Shown: positions 38,001 to 59,998 of the stretch, piece by piece
Layout of the letters: each line of letters begins with the position of its first letter
Position numbering within the stretch: position 1 is the first letter of the stretch
Assembly (NCBI RefSeq): GCF_041296385.1
Contig: NW_027184085.1
Location: 57,756,109-57,820,108 of the forward strand
Length of the DNA: 64,000 nt
Source: Aphelocoma coerulescens
Taxonomy: Eukaryota > Chordata > Aves > Passeriformes > Corvidae
Reading direction: 5' to 3'
Translations under genes and position numbers: made by a program
Notes under the pieces: model-generated
What the model saw: the letters and a program-made list of their open reading frames with translations, nothing else
Told to the model about the DNA's origin: nothing
Database searches by the model: none

Positions 38001-40484
38001 TAATCCACACAGAAAACCTTTTGCAGGGTTTACATACAAAACTTTCTGAACATAGCTGTCGGATAAGCAAAATAGAACCAATAGGTGTTAATAATATCAA
38101 ACATTTGCTTGCCAATACCATGCTGGGAACCAAGACTGAGTTGTAAATGTGAGATATTTATTTTAGAAAGATCCTGCCTCCTGATCAGGTATTTCCATTT
38201 TGACATCAGATACAGCAAAGCACTGCTGTACATATCCAGGAGGAATAGATGCCTAAACAATACTCTTTTTCTGTAGGAGCTTGGCTAATATAACTCACAA
38301 GTTGGAACCTGCCTCTCTTATCAGAAGACCTTTTTCAAGTTTCTATGTCCTGCTAGAAGCAGATCTCACTTTGGAGCAGTTCTGCCATTCAACTGTTTCT
38401 ATTCTACCCTCATTTCTTTTTGAATGCAAACTGCAAACTCTATTTCTAATGTCCTTGATACCTCTAAACATTCTAATGCAAAAGTGCAGGGGGGTTGCTT
38501 GTTTTTTACTGTGTATTCCCCAGTGAAAAAGTAGCAGACATTAAAATCATAGTCATAGGAATACAGGAGTTCCTCTGCCAGTTCTTTATTTACCATCATC
38601 AGTGTCCCACTTTTTATGCATTCACATTTGCATTATGAAGAGCAATACTGATTGCTGTTTTAACTGAGCCTTGTCAGTATAACACCAAATTTTTTTCTAA
38701 TGTCAATTTTGAAAATTCACCTTGAGATTTGAAACAGGGGCTTTCTCTGGCTTTTCCATCAGATATTGAAGTTCCACATATAAAATTACATGTCTCTGTG
38801 ATGGCCACACAAATTCAGGGATGGTTATAAAGGCAAGGATGCTATGAAGAAAACTATTACATCCAGGTATTTAGGAGAGTTTTTGATGAAATGCATAATA
38901 AAATCATGTTCCAAAATTTCTGCTGACGTGCTCTGCTCTTATGTTGGGCAGTGTTCCTCTTTGTGAATGATTTGCAGGGACTTATATCCTGCTGGAGATG
39001 GAAGGAAAATTACAGATTTGGAAAGCTATCCATTTCTCTCCCTTTATACATAATGTTCATAATCTCAACCTGGTGAATATCTTGATTCAAAACTAATTGT
39101 TCTCTCAAGCCATCCTTACTAGATGGGTTTTCTTGCTTTTGTGCAAAATATGCAGAAGGGAAGACTCGTTTTGGAACACCACCACAACAAAGATGTGCCT
39201 GTGTATAGAACTGTTCGGCCAGTTTGTGATTTTCACAGTAAAAATTTCAATAAAATTAGGTGTTTGTGTCTGAGATGGTGGGCAGTCCTTTAGCACGTGC
39301 TCAGCTTGTGGAGACAGTAAAGGACTGAACTCCCTAAGCAATAAAGCACTCTTTGTACATACACTGTACTGATCTAATTTGAATTTTATTGACCTTGCTA
39401 AATGAAGCTAACTCTAGTACCTATCACAGGTGTTAATGCACAGATAATGGGCTCTTTACTTCGAGTGTCTTGGATTTCTGTTCCTTTGTATGTGTCATCA
39501 GACAACATGCATACCATTGCAATGAATACTACATAGACAATAGTTAGGGAAGCTTTCATTACAGATGCTGACGTATAAGACAAGAAAAAGCTTTGGTGGA
39601 TTTTCAAATCTCTGATTGAATTTGCAGTAATGGCATATTTATCTATTTATCTCACAATTTTAGAAATCTCGCTTTTATAGAAATCTTGGAAGACAGAAAA
39701 CAAATAGGAAAGTTAGAAAAAATATAGAGAGATGAAACACACTATAAATTCAAGAAGTGAAAGACTTTTCATTTAATATTCACTGTGCTCTTTTAAAACT
39801 TACATTCAAGAAAGAAACCATATAACTGCATCCTGCGAAACCACTCGTTCAGCTTTAGCAACACATCAACACTCTAGCCTTAAAAAATACTGCTATTAAA
39901 ACCTCATTGAAAACCTCTGATTTAACAAAAAATCCACTGATATCAGAAGGCTTTGTCTTCAGCCCTCATCACACAAGAAAAGAGCAACATCTGTCGTAGG
40001 TCCTGTAGCTGCTTTTCCTGATCAAGTTGTCAGATCCTGAAGAGATAGGCAAGTATGATTAATCTACTTTATCTGGTGCAGGTATTTGCAATTCAGCAGT
40101 TCCACCTATAGTGTATAAAACAAAGCAACCACAAACTAGTATTGTAATGCAGATAGATAAACCTAAAATATAATGTAAAGGACAGGTGGCATTTTTACTG
40201 TTAATTTTGAATCGAGGACGTTACCTGCTAATAAAATTCTAATAATATTCTTTTTTCAACAAATTGATTATTTCATTGAAACAACAAAAATCTATTTGTT
40301 TCTCTATAAATTCAGAGCAGGAAAAGAAGTCTGAAAGTTTACTTTTGCATTTTACTTATGGTAGTGGAAAGTTGCCTGGTTAGAGACTTCACAATCAGAC
40401 ATATGTGGTGGCCGATGAACATACATTACAAGGGACAGAGAGTTTTCAGTAAGACAAGTCCCCAGTACCCCAAGAACCACTTTA
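38001..40484. other. Intergenic stretch, nothing recognised
   Basis: AT-rich DNA with no recognised gene, RNA or repeat. Confidence 0.45.
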
Positions 40485-40844
40485 TGTTAGGGTAACCAGA
40501 AAGGCTTCTCCCTGGATGCATTGTTCCGTTGTGTGAATCTATCCCAGTTTGGATTCCCCTGTTGGCTGTCAGCCTCTACCCCTCGGCACTCCCCCAGAGC
40601 TTTCCCATTGGTCCCTGTTCCCCACTCCCGCCTTTTCCCCGCCCCTGGATAAAACTCTGAGTTTTGGGCTCGTGTTGGTGTTTGCCTCGGCACCCTTGGG
40701 CAGTGTAGCGCCAATAAATGCTCCTGGCAGAACGCACCCAAATGCCCTTCTCGGCTCTTTGCTGCCGACTGTAGCACTGATCCCACCCGTGCGTCTGTGG
40801 GGGCACGCGGGACCCCACGGAGCCAGGCAGGGACGGTAGTAACA
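40485..40844 (+). mobile_element. Endogenous retrovirus LTR, plus strand
   Basis: A GC-rich 360-bp block bounded by TGTTA and TAACA, a perfect 5-bp inverted repeat. Inside, in retroviral order, are an inverted CCAAT box (ATTGG 40607-40611), a GC-box-like CCCCGCCCC, a TATA-like GGATAAAA (40647-40654), a poly(A) signal AATAAA (40713-40718) and a U5 of about 125 bp. CpGs are well kept, suggesting a fairly young copy. No target duplication is evident (left CTTTA, right GAGGG). A related U5 fragment lies 1.25 kb downstream. Confidence 0.7.
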
Positions 40845-42095
40845 GAGGGTTTGGGGTTTTGGCTTCTTTGTTTGTGTTTAACTCTGACATTTTTCTATTC
40901 CTCATTTAGGTACTGAAGCTGACAGTGAGGATTCAGGGGGTAGTTCATGAATGTGGCCAACCTCCTGCTTCCCCAGAATAAACAAGAAGAGACCTATCTG
41001 TATACCATACACAATAAATGGGCTGGAGAAGAGCTGAGACCAGGCAGCACTGTTTTAATTTCTAAGTGTTAGTTAATGAGGGTAGAGTGACGCTTAATCA
41101 CTGAGCAGTCACAACAGCTAGAAAGGGATTAGTCCCTTGCCTTACTTTCTGATCAATGTTCCAGCTACCAGGCTCACAGCCCTGCCTCCCAAGCACTACA
41201 AAGCCCGTGTTCCTAAAAGGTTTTCCAGTGAAAGCAACAAGTTATTGACTCCGAATTTGTTCCTCTGCTGAAGTTACCTGGCTCCCAGACTATGGTCTCT
41301 GAGCCACGTGCATTCTGCAGCATTTTCATGTTCATGACAGTAGTCAGAAAGATGTTTGTATCTCAGTTTGCTGTGAAGGAAATCTGGTTCTGAATGTTAC
41401 AGAGGAGTTGAGTGATGTGGAGCCTGAAGACTGAGTGAGAGAGGATGTGAAGACAGCCTAGGTTGCTGATGCACTTGGCTGCCTTAGAATATGATCCAGC
41501 AGTGGAAGGGAAGGGTAGGTTCGGGTCTGGAAGGGCATGGCAGGAGTGTGTGGTGGTGCCTGATGCCTCCGTGTTGTTTCCTGGGCCCTTTAAGGCACCT
41601 TCTGTGGAGGTTGGGGACAAAGTTATTTGGAATCACCTCTTGTCACACAGGCTTCACATCTGACATTCTGAATGTCCTTGATGATTTATACATGATTTCA
41701 ATGTTGTTTAACTCATGACAGCTGAAACTGAACATAACTTTGTTTGTGAAGGGCTCCTGTAGACAGCTTTACATGTGTGCACTGGAAGTGCACTCTGGCA
41801 TAGCCAAGGTGTGGAGAGATTTGCCCAGGACAAAACAACAGTTAGAATAATAATTAGTCAAATCCATCCATACATGACAATCCATGATTGTCAATGATAA
41901 TCTTTAATTAAAAATGAATCCTACATTCCTCTACTGTTTTGCCTGGATTAATTGGTTTTGTATCAAGTGGATCAGTTATTAATGTTTGAATAATTGGGGT
42001 GCGACTTTTGTATCATTAAAAAAGATACATTCAACTGTTGTTATGGTTTGAAAAACAAAACAAAACAAAAAACAAACAAAGGAAAAAAAAACCTG
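40845..42095. other. Interval between two related LTR pieces
   Basis: No recognisable retroviral coding remnant and no clear primer-binding site directly after the LTR. An acceptor-like tract ending at 40908 (CCTCATTTAG) precedes ordinary AT-rich DNA. Near the right end is an A-rich repeat of AAAAC units. Confidence 0.4.
42056..42091. repeat. AAAAC simple repeat
   Basis: A-rich tract of AAAAC-type units followed by a run of nine A, directly left of the U5 fragment. Confidence 0.75.
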
Positions 42096-42200
42096 CATTC
42101 CCTTCTTGACTCTTTGCAACCGACTGTATTACTGAACCCACCCGTGCATCTCTGGGTGCACACAGGACCCCACAGAGCTGGACAGGGACAGTATTAGACA
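42096..42200 (+). mobile_element. U5 fragment of the same LTR family
   Basis: About 105 bp aligns by eye with the last part of the LTR at 40485-40844. Shared words include 'tcccttcttgactctttgc' and 'cacccgtgcatctctgggt', and both end near GGGACRGTA. Roughly four bases in five match, and many differences are C-to-T or G-to-A at CpG positions of the intact copy. This piece looks older or more decayed. U3 and R are missing. Confidence 0.65.
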
Positions 42201-45200
42201 TACAAAGGGTAGCTAAATTTAACTAGAAGACTAACTTCTGTAAAAATAATAACTGTCTGCTCCAAAGACTACTGATGTCAGAAAAGGTCTATAACCCTTG
42301 TCTCTAATTAAGTTGGTTTGTTAAAAAATCTCATTACAGACCTGAATCTGAAAATGCTCAGTGTTCTTAGTTTCTAGTAATGTTCACAAGCTGTAAAGAA
42401 TACCTCTACATCTTAATTCCAATTATTAAGGGGAATTCATTATAATTAGGAATCTTTTAATGCAATGGATTTACAACCAACTTCCTAAATAAAGATACCT
42501 GGACCTTCTGTAAAAGGTGCTTCAGAAAAATCCACAGTGTTCTGGTGTGCAAAAAAATTCCACAATTTTTAATATTTGAATGCAAAAAATGGAAATTTAT
42601 AAAAAGTGTTATAAGTAAGATCTACAAAATAAGATAAATTTGAATAATCTAGCTGCAACTCAGTGTTCATGCAAACAGAAGAATCAGAATAAGTTCTTTG
42701 TCCATTCAAGCATAAATCAGATGAGCACACTGACTTTTTCCCAGCCAGAAAAAGCTGAAACCAACCACTACTTTTCAAGATTTGTCTTGTAGTGACTCCT
42801 TAACAAACAACCCTTCAATCCCAAATGAAAAAATATCAGTTTATAAATATATTTAACACATACTAAGTTTGTATAGTTTCCTTTTAGGATTTTATAAAAG
42901 TATTTCTGTTTCTTGTTTCATGTGTGTGACTCTGGCTAAGCATACCAGTTTATGACTAAACAAAACCACAAATTATCCAACCCATAACTACAGAACTGAT
43001 ATTTTAAAGATAATATTAAAAGTAACAAATAACGCCATTGATGTAAACTGACGTTTAAAATTGTTTCCCCTTTTCTACATTATCATACTTTTTCATACAC
43101 ATATCAAATAGTGAGATTAAAGAACCTTAAAATGTCTGTCTTAGAACATGTACTAAGACATGCCAAATTCAAATAGCTTTGGTTCTATTTGAGGTATTTT
43201 TGTTGGTGAACGGGTCAAGATTCACAACTGAATTAGCAGTTTAGCAGTAGCATACACATTAGGGTAACTCCAACTGCTACTCATGCCATTGAAGACATTT
43301 TCTGTTTGTAACATCTGAATGAGGGCTGCAACAACCTTACAAGTAAATTTAAATATAAGTTACCCACTGATACGAGGTTTTGAGACATTACTGCGATTAC
43401 TTACTGACATCTGCTTTAATTAGCTTCATTTTTTAGTGAAGGGAGATTTTATTTTTCAGTTGATATAGACTGTATTTATTTCTGTAGGTGGCAGAAATCA
43501 AAATCCCCAGTGCAACAAGTACCCAGGAATACCAGCTGTTCCAGACAAAAAAGAAAGGTAGGCAAAAGCTCAAGTAACTAAATTAACTGTGATCAGTATC
43601 AGAACTGGACTTTACAAAGAAGCTGTATCAACCTCATGAGAAAGTTTAATATCAGAGTGCTTGACAGTTTTTAGGGCAGTTTTAAAGCAGTCACAGTACC
43701 TGACTTGCATATGTGTCTTTTTTAAGTATTGCAGAAATCTTTGCCTCCACGCCTCAGGTCACAGAGCTTTTTGATGGTCTATTCAGACCCATCATGTAAA
43801 AACCTGGTGTAATCAGGCAACCTGTGGGGAGAGGACAATAGTTAAATGGACATAGGCACCTAATGCTAAGTGAAGGACACCACTCTCTAGGGATGCTAAT
43901 AGTGTTTTCCAGGCATTATGAACCCTAAATTAATTAACAAATGACACTTGTGCTATGGGAAAAATGGCAAACAGTTTGAATGGCTGATAGATGGGTGAGA
44001 ATACCAGCCTCAAATATGCTTTCTCCGGTTTCATGAAAAGTAGTAACTTAATCAGGCATAAGAAAAAATGGCTGGAATCCCACTGTGTGGAAACATTGTC
44101 TAATATCACACATTGGGCAACAACCTGCTGTTTGTACCATTAGTAATATTTAGAGGAAGATTAAAAAGACAGAAACCTCATTCCTTCACTGTTGCATTTT
44201 CCCTATCTTCAACCTTTCCACTTTACTCAGCCTTAGTCATTGATTGTTCCAGGCAAACCCTTAAATGGACAATAATATTTTCAAAGCCACAATGAGAAAG
44301 ATCATAGGGGATGAACAGCCTGCAAATACAATGAATAAGAGAGCCCAAACCCAACCACCTCTGCAGCAGACTGCCCAAACTATCACATACAACCCACTTG
44401 TGGAAAGACACCAGTTACTGTTTTCCTTGGGGACCCAGTCCTGCAGATGCTCCCCACCACCCTGGTGCTGGCTAGCAATGGTAACAAGCACCTACTTGGC
44501 TATTGGGTACGTTCTCAAGTGAGAAGACTTTGCTGTGTTTGGAGCACACCTGCCTTGTGCTCCTCAGTGCTCTCCAGACTGACCATTTTAATGGCTAGAG
44601 CAGGATGAGCAAGCCTAGCATGGTGAGCACCTGGTGCCAGTCAGAGCCAATGACCACCCTGTCCACGGGGGGACCTTTGACACGTAGGGTGGCACCACTG
44701 ATTTCAGGGTGGTGAAAGTACTTCAGATAAGCACTACAACTAATCCTATAGCAGTGTAAATCAGCATCCACCACCAGCCATCACAGCCGCAATGTGGGAC
44801 CACATTTTGCTGGTTTTCAATTATTAGGTGTGCACTATTTAAAGTAGTATGCAATTAAAATAAACTACAGCACAACAAATGACAGGAGAAGTGTGTCAAG
44901 AACATCAAAATCCAGTGGCAAATATTCACCTGGCCAGTAACTTGTGGACTGTTAACCAGACGTGGGGAAGCTGGCAGCAGTCCAAGGTTGCCTTGAATCT
45001 ACCTGAGTAGGGTGAAAACCTCCAGCCCAGGCTGATCATCATTGACAGGATTCACTTAAATATCCTCACCACCCAACTTTTGGTGAAGAAGAACTTTTGT
45101 GTATTCTCCTCAATTCCTTTGCAAGGATTCATAAGCAAACAGCCCTTGGAAAAATACACCCAAAAGAAGTTCTGGCTGAAATCCACGGACCTTAATTCAT

Positions 45201-45559
45201 TTGCCTTGCTGGGTGATTGTACTTATCAAAACACAGCCTTGATGAACTCTTGTAAAAGCAGGAAGGAAGGGAGAGGTTTTCGGGCTGCAGCCTGCTCCTC
45301 TTCCCCAGCATGGTTTTGGGGAGACACTGCCTGAACGAGGTTTATTTGTTCTAGTGACGGGGCTAAGCCTCTCCCATGTGAAATTTCACTTTTCAGTGAA
45401 AACTTACTCCGGGAGGACCATCGCCAATATATTTCTCGTGTGACTCATATGCACAAAACCCAAAAGTCAATAGTCAAGAGTTTATTTGATGGAAGTTTTC
45501 TCCTAATTAAGAGGTCATTAAGGGAATCCGACTGTTACTCAGCGCTGAGACGAAGGTCA
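42201..45559. other. Intergenic stretch upstream of LOX
   Basis: Mostly AT-rich DNA without a recognised gene, apart from the exon-like segment at 43488-43557. The last kilobase before the LOX CpG island may hold LOX enhancers, but no specific motif cluster was identified. Confidence 0.4.
43488..43557 (+). other. Isolated exon-like segment, 70 nt
   Basis: The acceptor context is TATTTATTTCTGTAG, and the segment ends in GAAAG|GTAGGC. It is open in all three frames. In the frame that would continue from the segment at 16200-16260 it reads GRNQNPQCNKYPGIPAVPDK and then KER. The peptide is not recognised. Its base composition is richer in C and A than its neighbours. It may be an exon of an unidentified plus-strand transcript ending before or overlapping LOX, or chance. 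Confidence 0.22.
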
Positions 45560-46176
45560 CCAGCAGCTGCTCTAGCGCGGGAGATGTGCCGGCCAGCACA
45601 TTTTCCAGAAACATGTTTCCTCTCTCGCCAGCGGCCCCTTCCCCCTCCCCGCCACCCCGTTTCTAGTCTCTCCAGCGCTGATGAGCTAATAGCATTTTTC
45701 CTTTGCATACTTTGGCGCTGCCCCACGGCATACTCTGGCAGCCTACGTGTGTCTGAGCGCGCCCGCCCGCCGCAGGCTCGGCACGGCTCGGCGCGGCTCG
45801 GGGCGCGGGGGGAGACGGGGAGGCAAGGCAGGGAAGGAGGCAGGGAAGGAGGCAGGAAGGGAGGATGGGGAGCCCCCGCCGCCGCGCCGGCCCGAGCCGC
45901 CCCGTTCCCCCGAGCCGCCCCCGCGCGGGGCGGGCGGGGGGCGGCCGTGGGGGGAACTGTCAGGGCCGCACGTTTCCAGCCGCATTACGTGAACAAATGG
46001 CGGGGGTGCAGCCAGCCCAGCCAGCGGGGCTTGTGTAACTTTGCGAGCGTGCCAGCAAGTTTAAAGTCCCTGGTCTCTCCTCCTCCTCCTCCTTCCCTCG
46101 CTCCAGACACCAGCGCGGGCCGGAGGACGATGAGAGGCTGATTGTTTGCTCCGGCTCCCATTCGCATCCCCTCGCC

Positions 46177-46184
46177 TATAAATA
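46177..46184 (+). promoter_or_regulatory. LOX: LOX TATA box
   Basis: TATAAATA lies in GC-rich sequence, 292 bp before the start codon. It predicts a transcription start near 46205-46215 and a 5' UTR of roughly 260 nt. A strong TATA box inside a CpG island fits an inducible matrix gene. Confidence 0.75.
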
Positions 46185-46256
46185 CCGGGGAGAAGAAAAG
46201 CCGCTCTCGCCGCCTCCCCCGGGCCGGGTTTCCTTTCCGACGGCCCGACCTGCCCG

Positions 46257-46286
46257 ATGGCACCTCCCGGGTGCCGCAGCGCCTGA
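46257..46286 (+). promoter_or_regulatory. Upstream ORF in the LOX 5' UTR
   Basis: The only ATG between the predicted transcription start and the LOX start codon opens a nine-codon frame (MAPPGCRSA) that stops at TGA 46284-46286, 182 bp before the LOX ATG. Context is cccgATGG: G at +4 but C at -3, so moderate. It would be expected to lower LOX translation mildly if the transcription start is where the TATA box predicts. Confidence 0.55.
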
Positions 46287-46468
46287 GACCTCGCTGCCCG
46301 CCTGAGCCTTTCAGAGGCGCAGCCCGCACCCCCCGGCCTCCCCGTACCGCCCCCCTCCCGCTTCATTCCGAGCAGGAAAGGCACCCCTCGCTCTCCGCTC
46401 GCCCCCCCTTCCCCTCCCCAGTTTCGCCCGTATCTCGCTACCCGCCGGCGCCCACGAAAGAGGAGAAG

Positions 46469-56302
<9,834 letters not shown>

Positions 56303-56712
56303 GGAAGATGCAAGATATGGATGAGATGGTGCCAAATGTTTTGAACTGAAGTATCATTATACAAACTTCACTAGGTTGCAAACACTATAGAAGCAAAACT
56401 GCAGAACATACACAGATACATCCACACACCTTATGTGACTTTGAAACACTTCAGCTGCTTCTCAACCAAAACTTAACTGGATTTTAAGAATTTAAATTTG
56501 CATTACTTGTATTGCTGTTGAAATGTGTGAAACTGGTGCTTCGTGCAGAGATATTTTAAATTTTGAAAATCTAACTATTTCATAAACATGGGACCATTTC
56601 TTAGCTCCTTCAAATTTGGAGTTTATGTAATAATAGACTTCAGTGGGAGTATTATTGGTGAATGGGTTGAACGTATTTTAAAGGGTAGAAAAAATGTATG
56701 CAAAATGAATTA

Positions 56713-56718
56713 AATAAA
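56713..56718 (+). terminator. LOX: Proximal poly(A) signal candidate
   Basis: AATAAA about 410 bp after the stop codon. It could yield a short LOX mRNA that keeps only the first miR-29 match. Confidence 0.45.
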
Positions 56719-59700
56719 ATGCAAGAGAAAGTACTAATGTCAGCTATCAGAAAATACAATAATGAAAAACAGATTAAGAGTAACGACACAGTACCATTAA
56801 AAATTCTTGCTAGGACACATTGATATGAAAGAGAGAAGTATGTTCAGTTTTCAAGGAATATTAACATATAGCAGAGAAATACATATATATTATATATATC
56901 AGTTATACCCCTGCAAGAAAAGTTATGTTTACATTTTTAATACTTTAGAAATTTTTCCATTTTCTTAAGTGAAAAACAGATGGGGTTTTGAAATACACCT
57001 TTCATCTGTGAAAATTAATTAAAAAGTGTACCCACCTTTTTATGTTCAAGAAATTTTTCAAGGTGGGGCTTTAAAAAGACTTCTGCAAACTTAATGTGGA
57101 TAAAACAATACCTGTCAAGAAATGGGCTCTTAAGAGATGATGAAGATTCCCTGATGTGGGGACATCTGTGAAAAACATCCAACTTGAACAGGTTAACCAT
57201 CAAAATAATACAGGCAATTAACTCAGGTGGCACCACAAACAGAAGTAGGTCGGAATCTCTTACAAAGTATTTTTAGCGTGAAGAAAACCTACTACCTGCT
57301 TCCCCCTTAAGTACTGTAGTTGACTTTAAAATGTGTATCTCAGTATTCAAGATAACAAAGTTGGAAATATACTATATAGAAAGGAAGAACAAAAGTCAGT
57401 GTGTTTAACATCCTACTTTAGGCTGTTCAGGAACTAAATGCAACATTGTTAAGGCAAAAAACTTCCAGCCCAAATTAATGTTTTTGCTGAACTGCTTAAC
57501 TGGTGCTGGGTATACTACTCCTCCTCCCATCCCCAAATTATTTTGCTTTTGCAGTGCACCCTGCTGTAAGCTACAGTAGCTGTGATTTTTGTTTTAAACT
57601 GTGAAATGACATATCACAAGGGGATCTGGCGTCTTTTTTCAGATTTCTGAGCATGTAAAATGAAGAATCTACTTTTGGAACAATGGGACCTAGAAATACT
57701 GATTGGTATTTGACAAGTTTGATCAGCAGTTCAAAACACTTAATGAAACATTGGAAGCTCAATATATTAAAGGAAAAAAAAAGAAAAAAAGTGCTATTCA
57801 ATGTAGTTAGAAATGAAGAATTTGAGGAGTATGGAGAAGATTTTTTATCACTATTGAGAATACTTCAAGCAGTATTTGGAAATACGTTATGCATTAGAAC
57901 CCTATGGATTTAATTTGGAAGTTTGATGAATTACCATAATATCCTTCAAGGATCAGCTGTTCTTTAGTACATTTATTTATTTCCACCTTAACCATAACTT
58001 GGTTACAAATTTGCACAACTAGAACGTAAAATGAACCTGAGAACCAGCAACCTGGTGATTACTACCCACCAGTGGAAGAGGGTGCAGAATAATATAATTT
58101 ATACCTGTAGGTCCCTTTTTGTTTGCTGTGAGATCCATTTCAGCAATCAGTAACCAGTATGGGCAATGAACAGAAGCAAAATTTGGAAATCCAATTTATT
58201 AGAAAACCATTTGTTACATATGTCTGCAAAAATGAGGGTCTGTTTAAAGTCTAGGCTTCTGAAATCTCAGCCCAAGGAGTTTTAAGTTTAAGAGGCTTTA
58301 AGGGATTGAACGCAGCAAGTGCATTCACCTTTCTATAGACTTGAGTCAAAATTGGGGTCAAAGTCCTGAGAGCAGCTTGGGCAATGCACACAAAAGCTAC
58401 TGAATGGAAGCTCGGCTGTGGGCACGGGCTGCTTCCTGGGAAGAGGTGGTGTGCTCGTACCTCATTGTGCCTGATGCTGAATGTGGGATATGACAGCAGT
58501 AACTGGAGACGGAGCAGCCGCAGGAAGGGGGGCACCCCTCGCTCATAACACACACATGCTCACATGTCTGTGCCCAAACTACTTGCAGAACTCCACTGCA
58601 GTCAGCAAGGAGCCAGAGGGCCTTGAGCATCTGTGTAGGTGGAACAAGTGGGAATGGCCTCGTCTGGAAAGGTGTTGAATGCTGTAACTTTGAATATTGG
58701 GGATATTGGAGCTACGAAAATGTAGCTTTTTTTTTCCGTAGCAAAATATTGTATTTGTTTTGAAATGTGTGTTAAGCAACATGACATTGATGTACAATAG
58801 CACAAAAATTGCCTAAGACATGAACAGAAAAACAAGGGATTTTAGGATTAAAAAAAATGAAGGAATGTGACTATAACCCTAACTATAGTAAATCACAACA
58901 GAGTAGAAGAGTTTGTTATATAGCATGTGTAGAAGTAGTTCTAAATAGGGGAGCACCAACCAGTATTTTCAGTTTCTTGGCTCTGCAGATTTGACACCTT
59001 ACTTTTTGCATACTGGAATATATTTTTGGGATTATGTGCATTTTTGTTCAAAAACATTTTTAAAATCTGTTTTCATAAAAGCTTTTATTTTTACAGCAAA
59101 TTATATTTGGATTCAATTTTACCAGACATTGGGCTTATTTATTTCCCATTATCTTTGAATGGCATATTGACATTGGTCTCAGTGGGAGCAAAACCAGATT
59201 TAAATTTTGTGAAATTTCAACTATGAATTTGCTGTCTTGCAGTCTCAAATTTGTTCTGAAAAGCAAGATTGTAAAAATGTGTGTGAAACAATGACCTCCC
59301 ACATTTCAAATCTTTACATAAGAATTGCACGTAAGGAACATAATGTATGTCAGGCTCATTAGAGGGTTTGTTATATGTTTTTTTTAATCCTGAAATACAT
59401 TTGATATTTGTGTATTTCTAGAAAAAAGTGTAACAAAAATGACAGACTGGTCACCAATGGAACCAAAATATTGTGTAGATGTTTTTGTGTTAGTAGAAGT
59501 CTACTCATTTTTTCTCTGCTCCAGAATGAGTGTACATATCAAATGTACCTTCCTGTTATCATTCATGCATTGTTTGCAGTGTGCTCATTCAAAACCAGCA
59601 GGGTGGTTTTCATAAATGAGACATTGAAAGGTGGTTTATCCTGTGTCTCACATTTTTGCCAAAAAGGCATTTTCATTTTCTCCAAATCCTAAAAGGTGCT

Positions 59701-59992
59701 GAAAGATTTTAACTTGAACTAAAACCAAAGAGTATGTAATTGGGAGGTTTTATTATGCAACTAAATGCTACAGATACAGTGAAATGCCACTTGTTTTTGC
59801 AACTTTCTTGAAGATTTTTCATTATTTCCTTCACTTTTCTTCAAAGAGTCTTAATTTCAGTAACTTTGCATCTTTATCTGAAGAGCTCTAATTTATAATA
59901 TTCAGGCACTAGCTTTGTATTCTCCATTGCACTTTCATATTCTTGTGTTACATGCCCGTATTATGGTTGCAAGTTTATGTGAAAATGACTTG

Positions 59993-59998
59993 AATAAA
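59993..59998 (+). terminator. LOX: Distal poly(A) signal of LOX
   Basis: AATAAA in TTGAATAAAATGTTTC, followed by a T/G-containing stretch. The position gives a 3' UTR of the expected length. Another AATAAA at 60677-60682 is a less favoured alternative. Confidence 0.6.

Noticed and set aside
37236..38008. Several minus-strand frames resembling coding sequence
   Set aside because: They are fragments of a CR1 LINE with frameshifts and not a host gene.
45440..46141. Plus-strand open frame of 233 codons just upstream of LOX
   Set aside because: It runs through the promoter and CpG island, ends before the TATA box, and reads as low-complexity Pro/Arg/Gly. No domain and no splice logic.
46142..46468. 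In-frame upstream extension of the LOX reading frame
   Set aside because: It starts before the TATA box, is Pro/Arg-rich, and lacks a signal peptide at its start. The conserved MRFA start at 46469 has A at -3 and a signal peptide directly after it.
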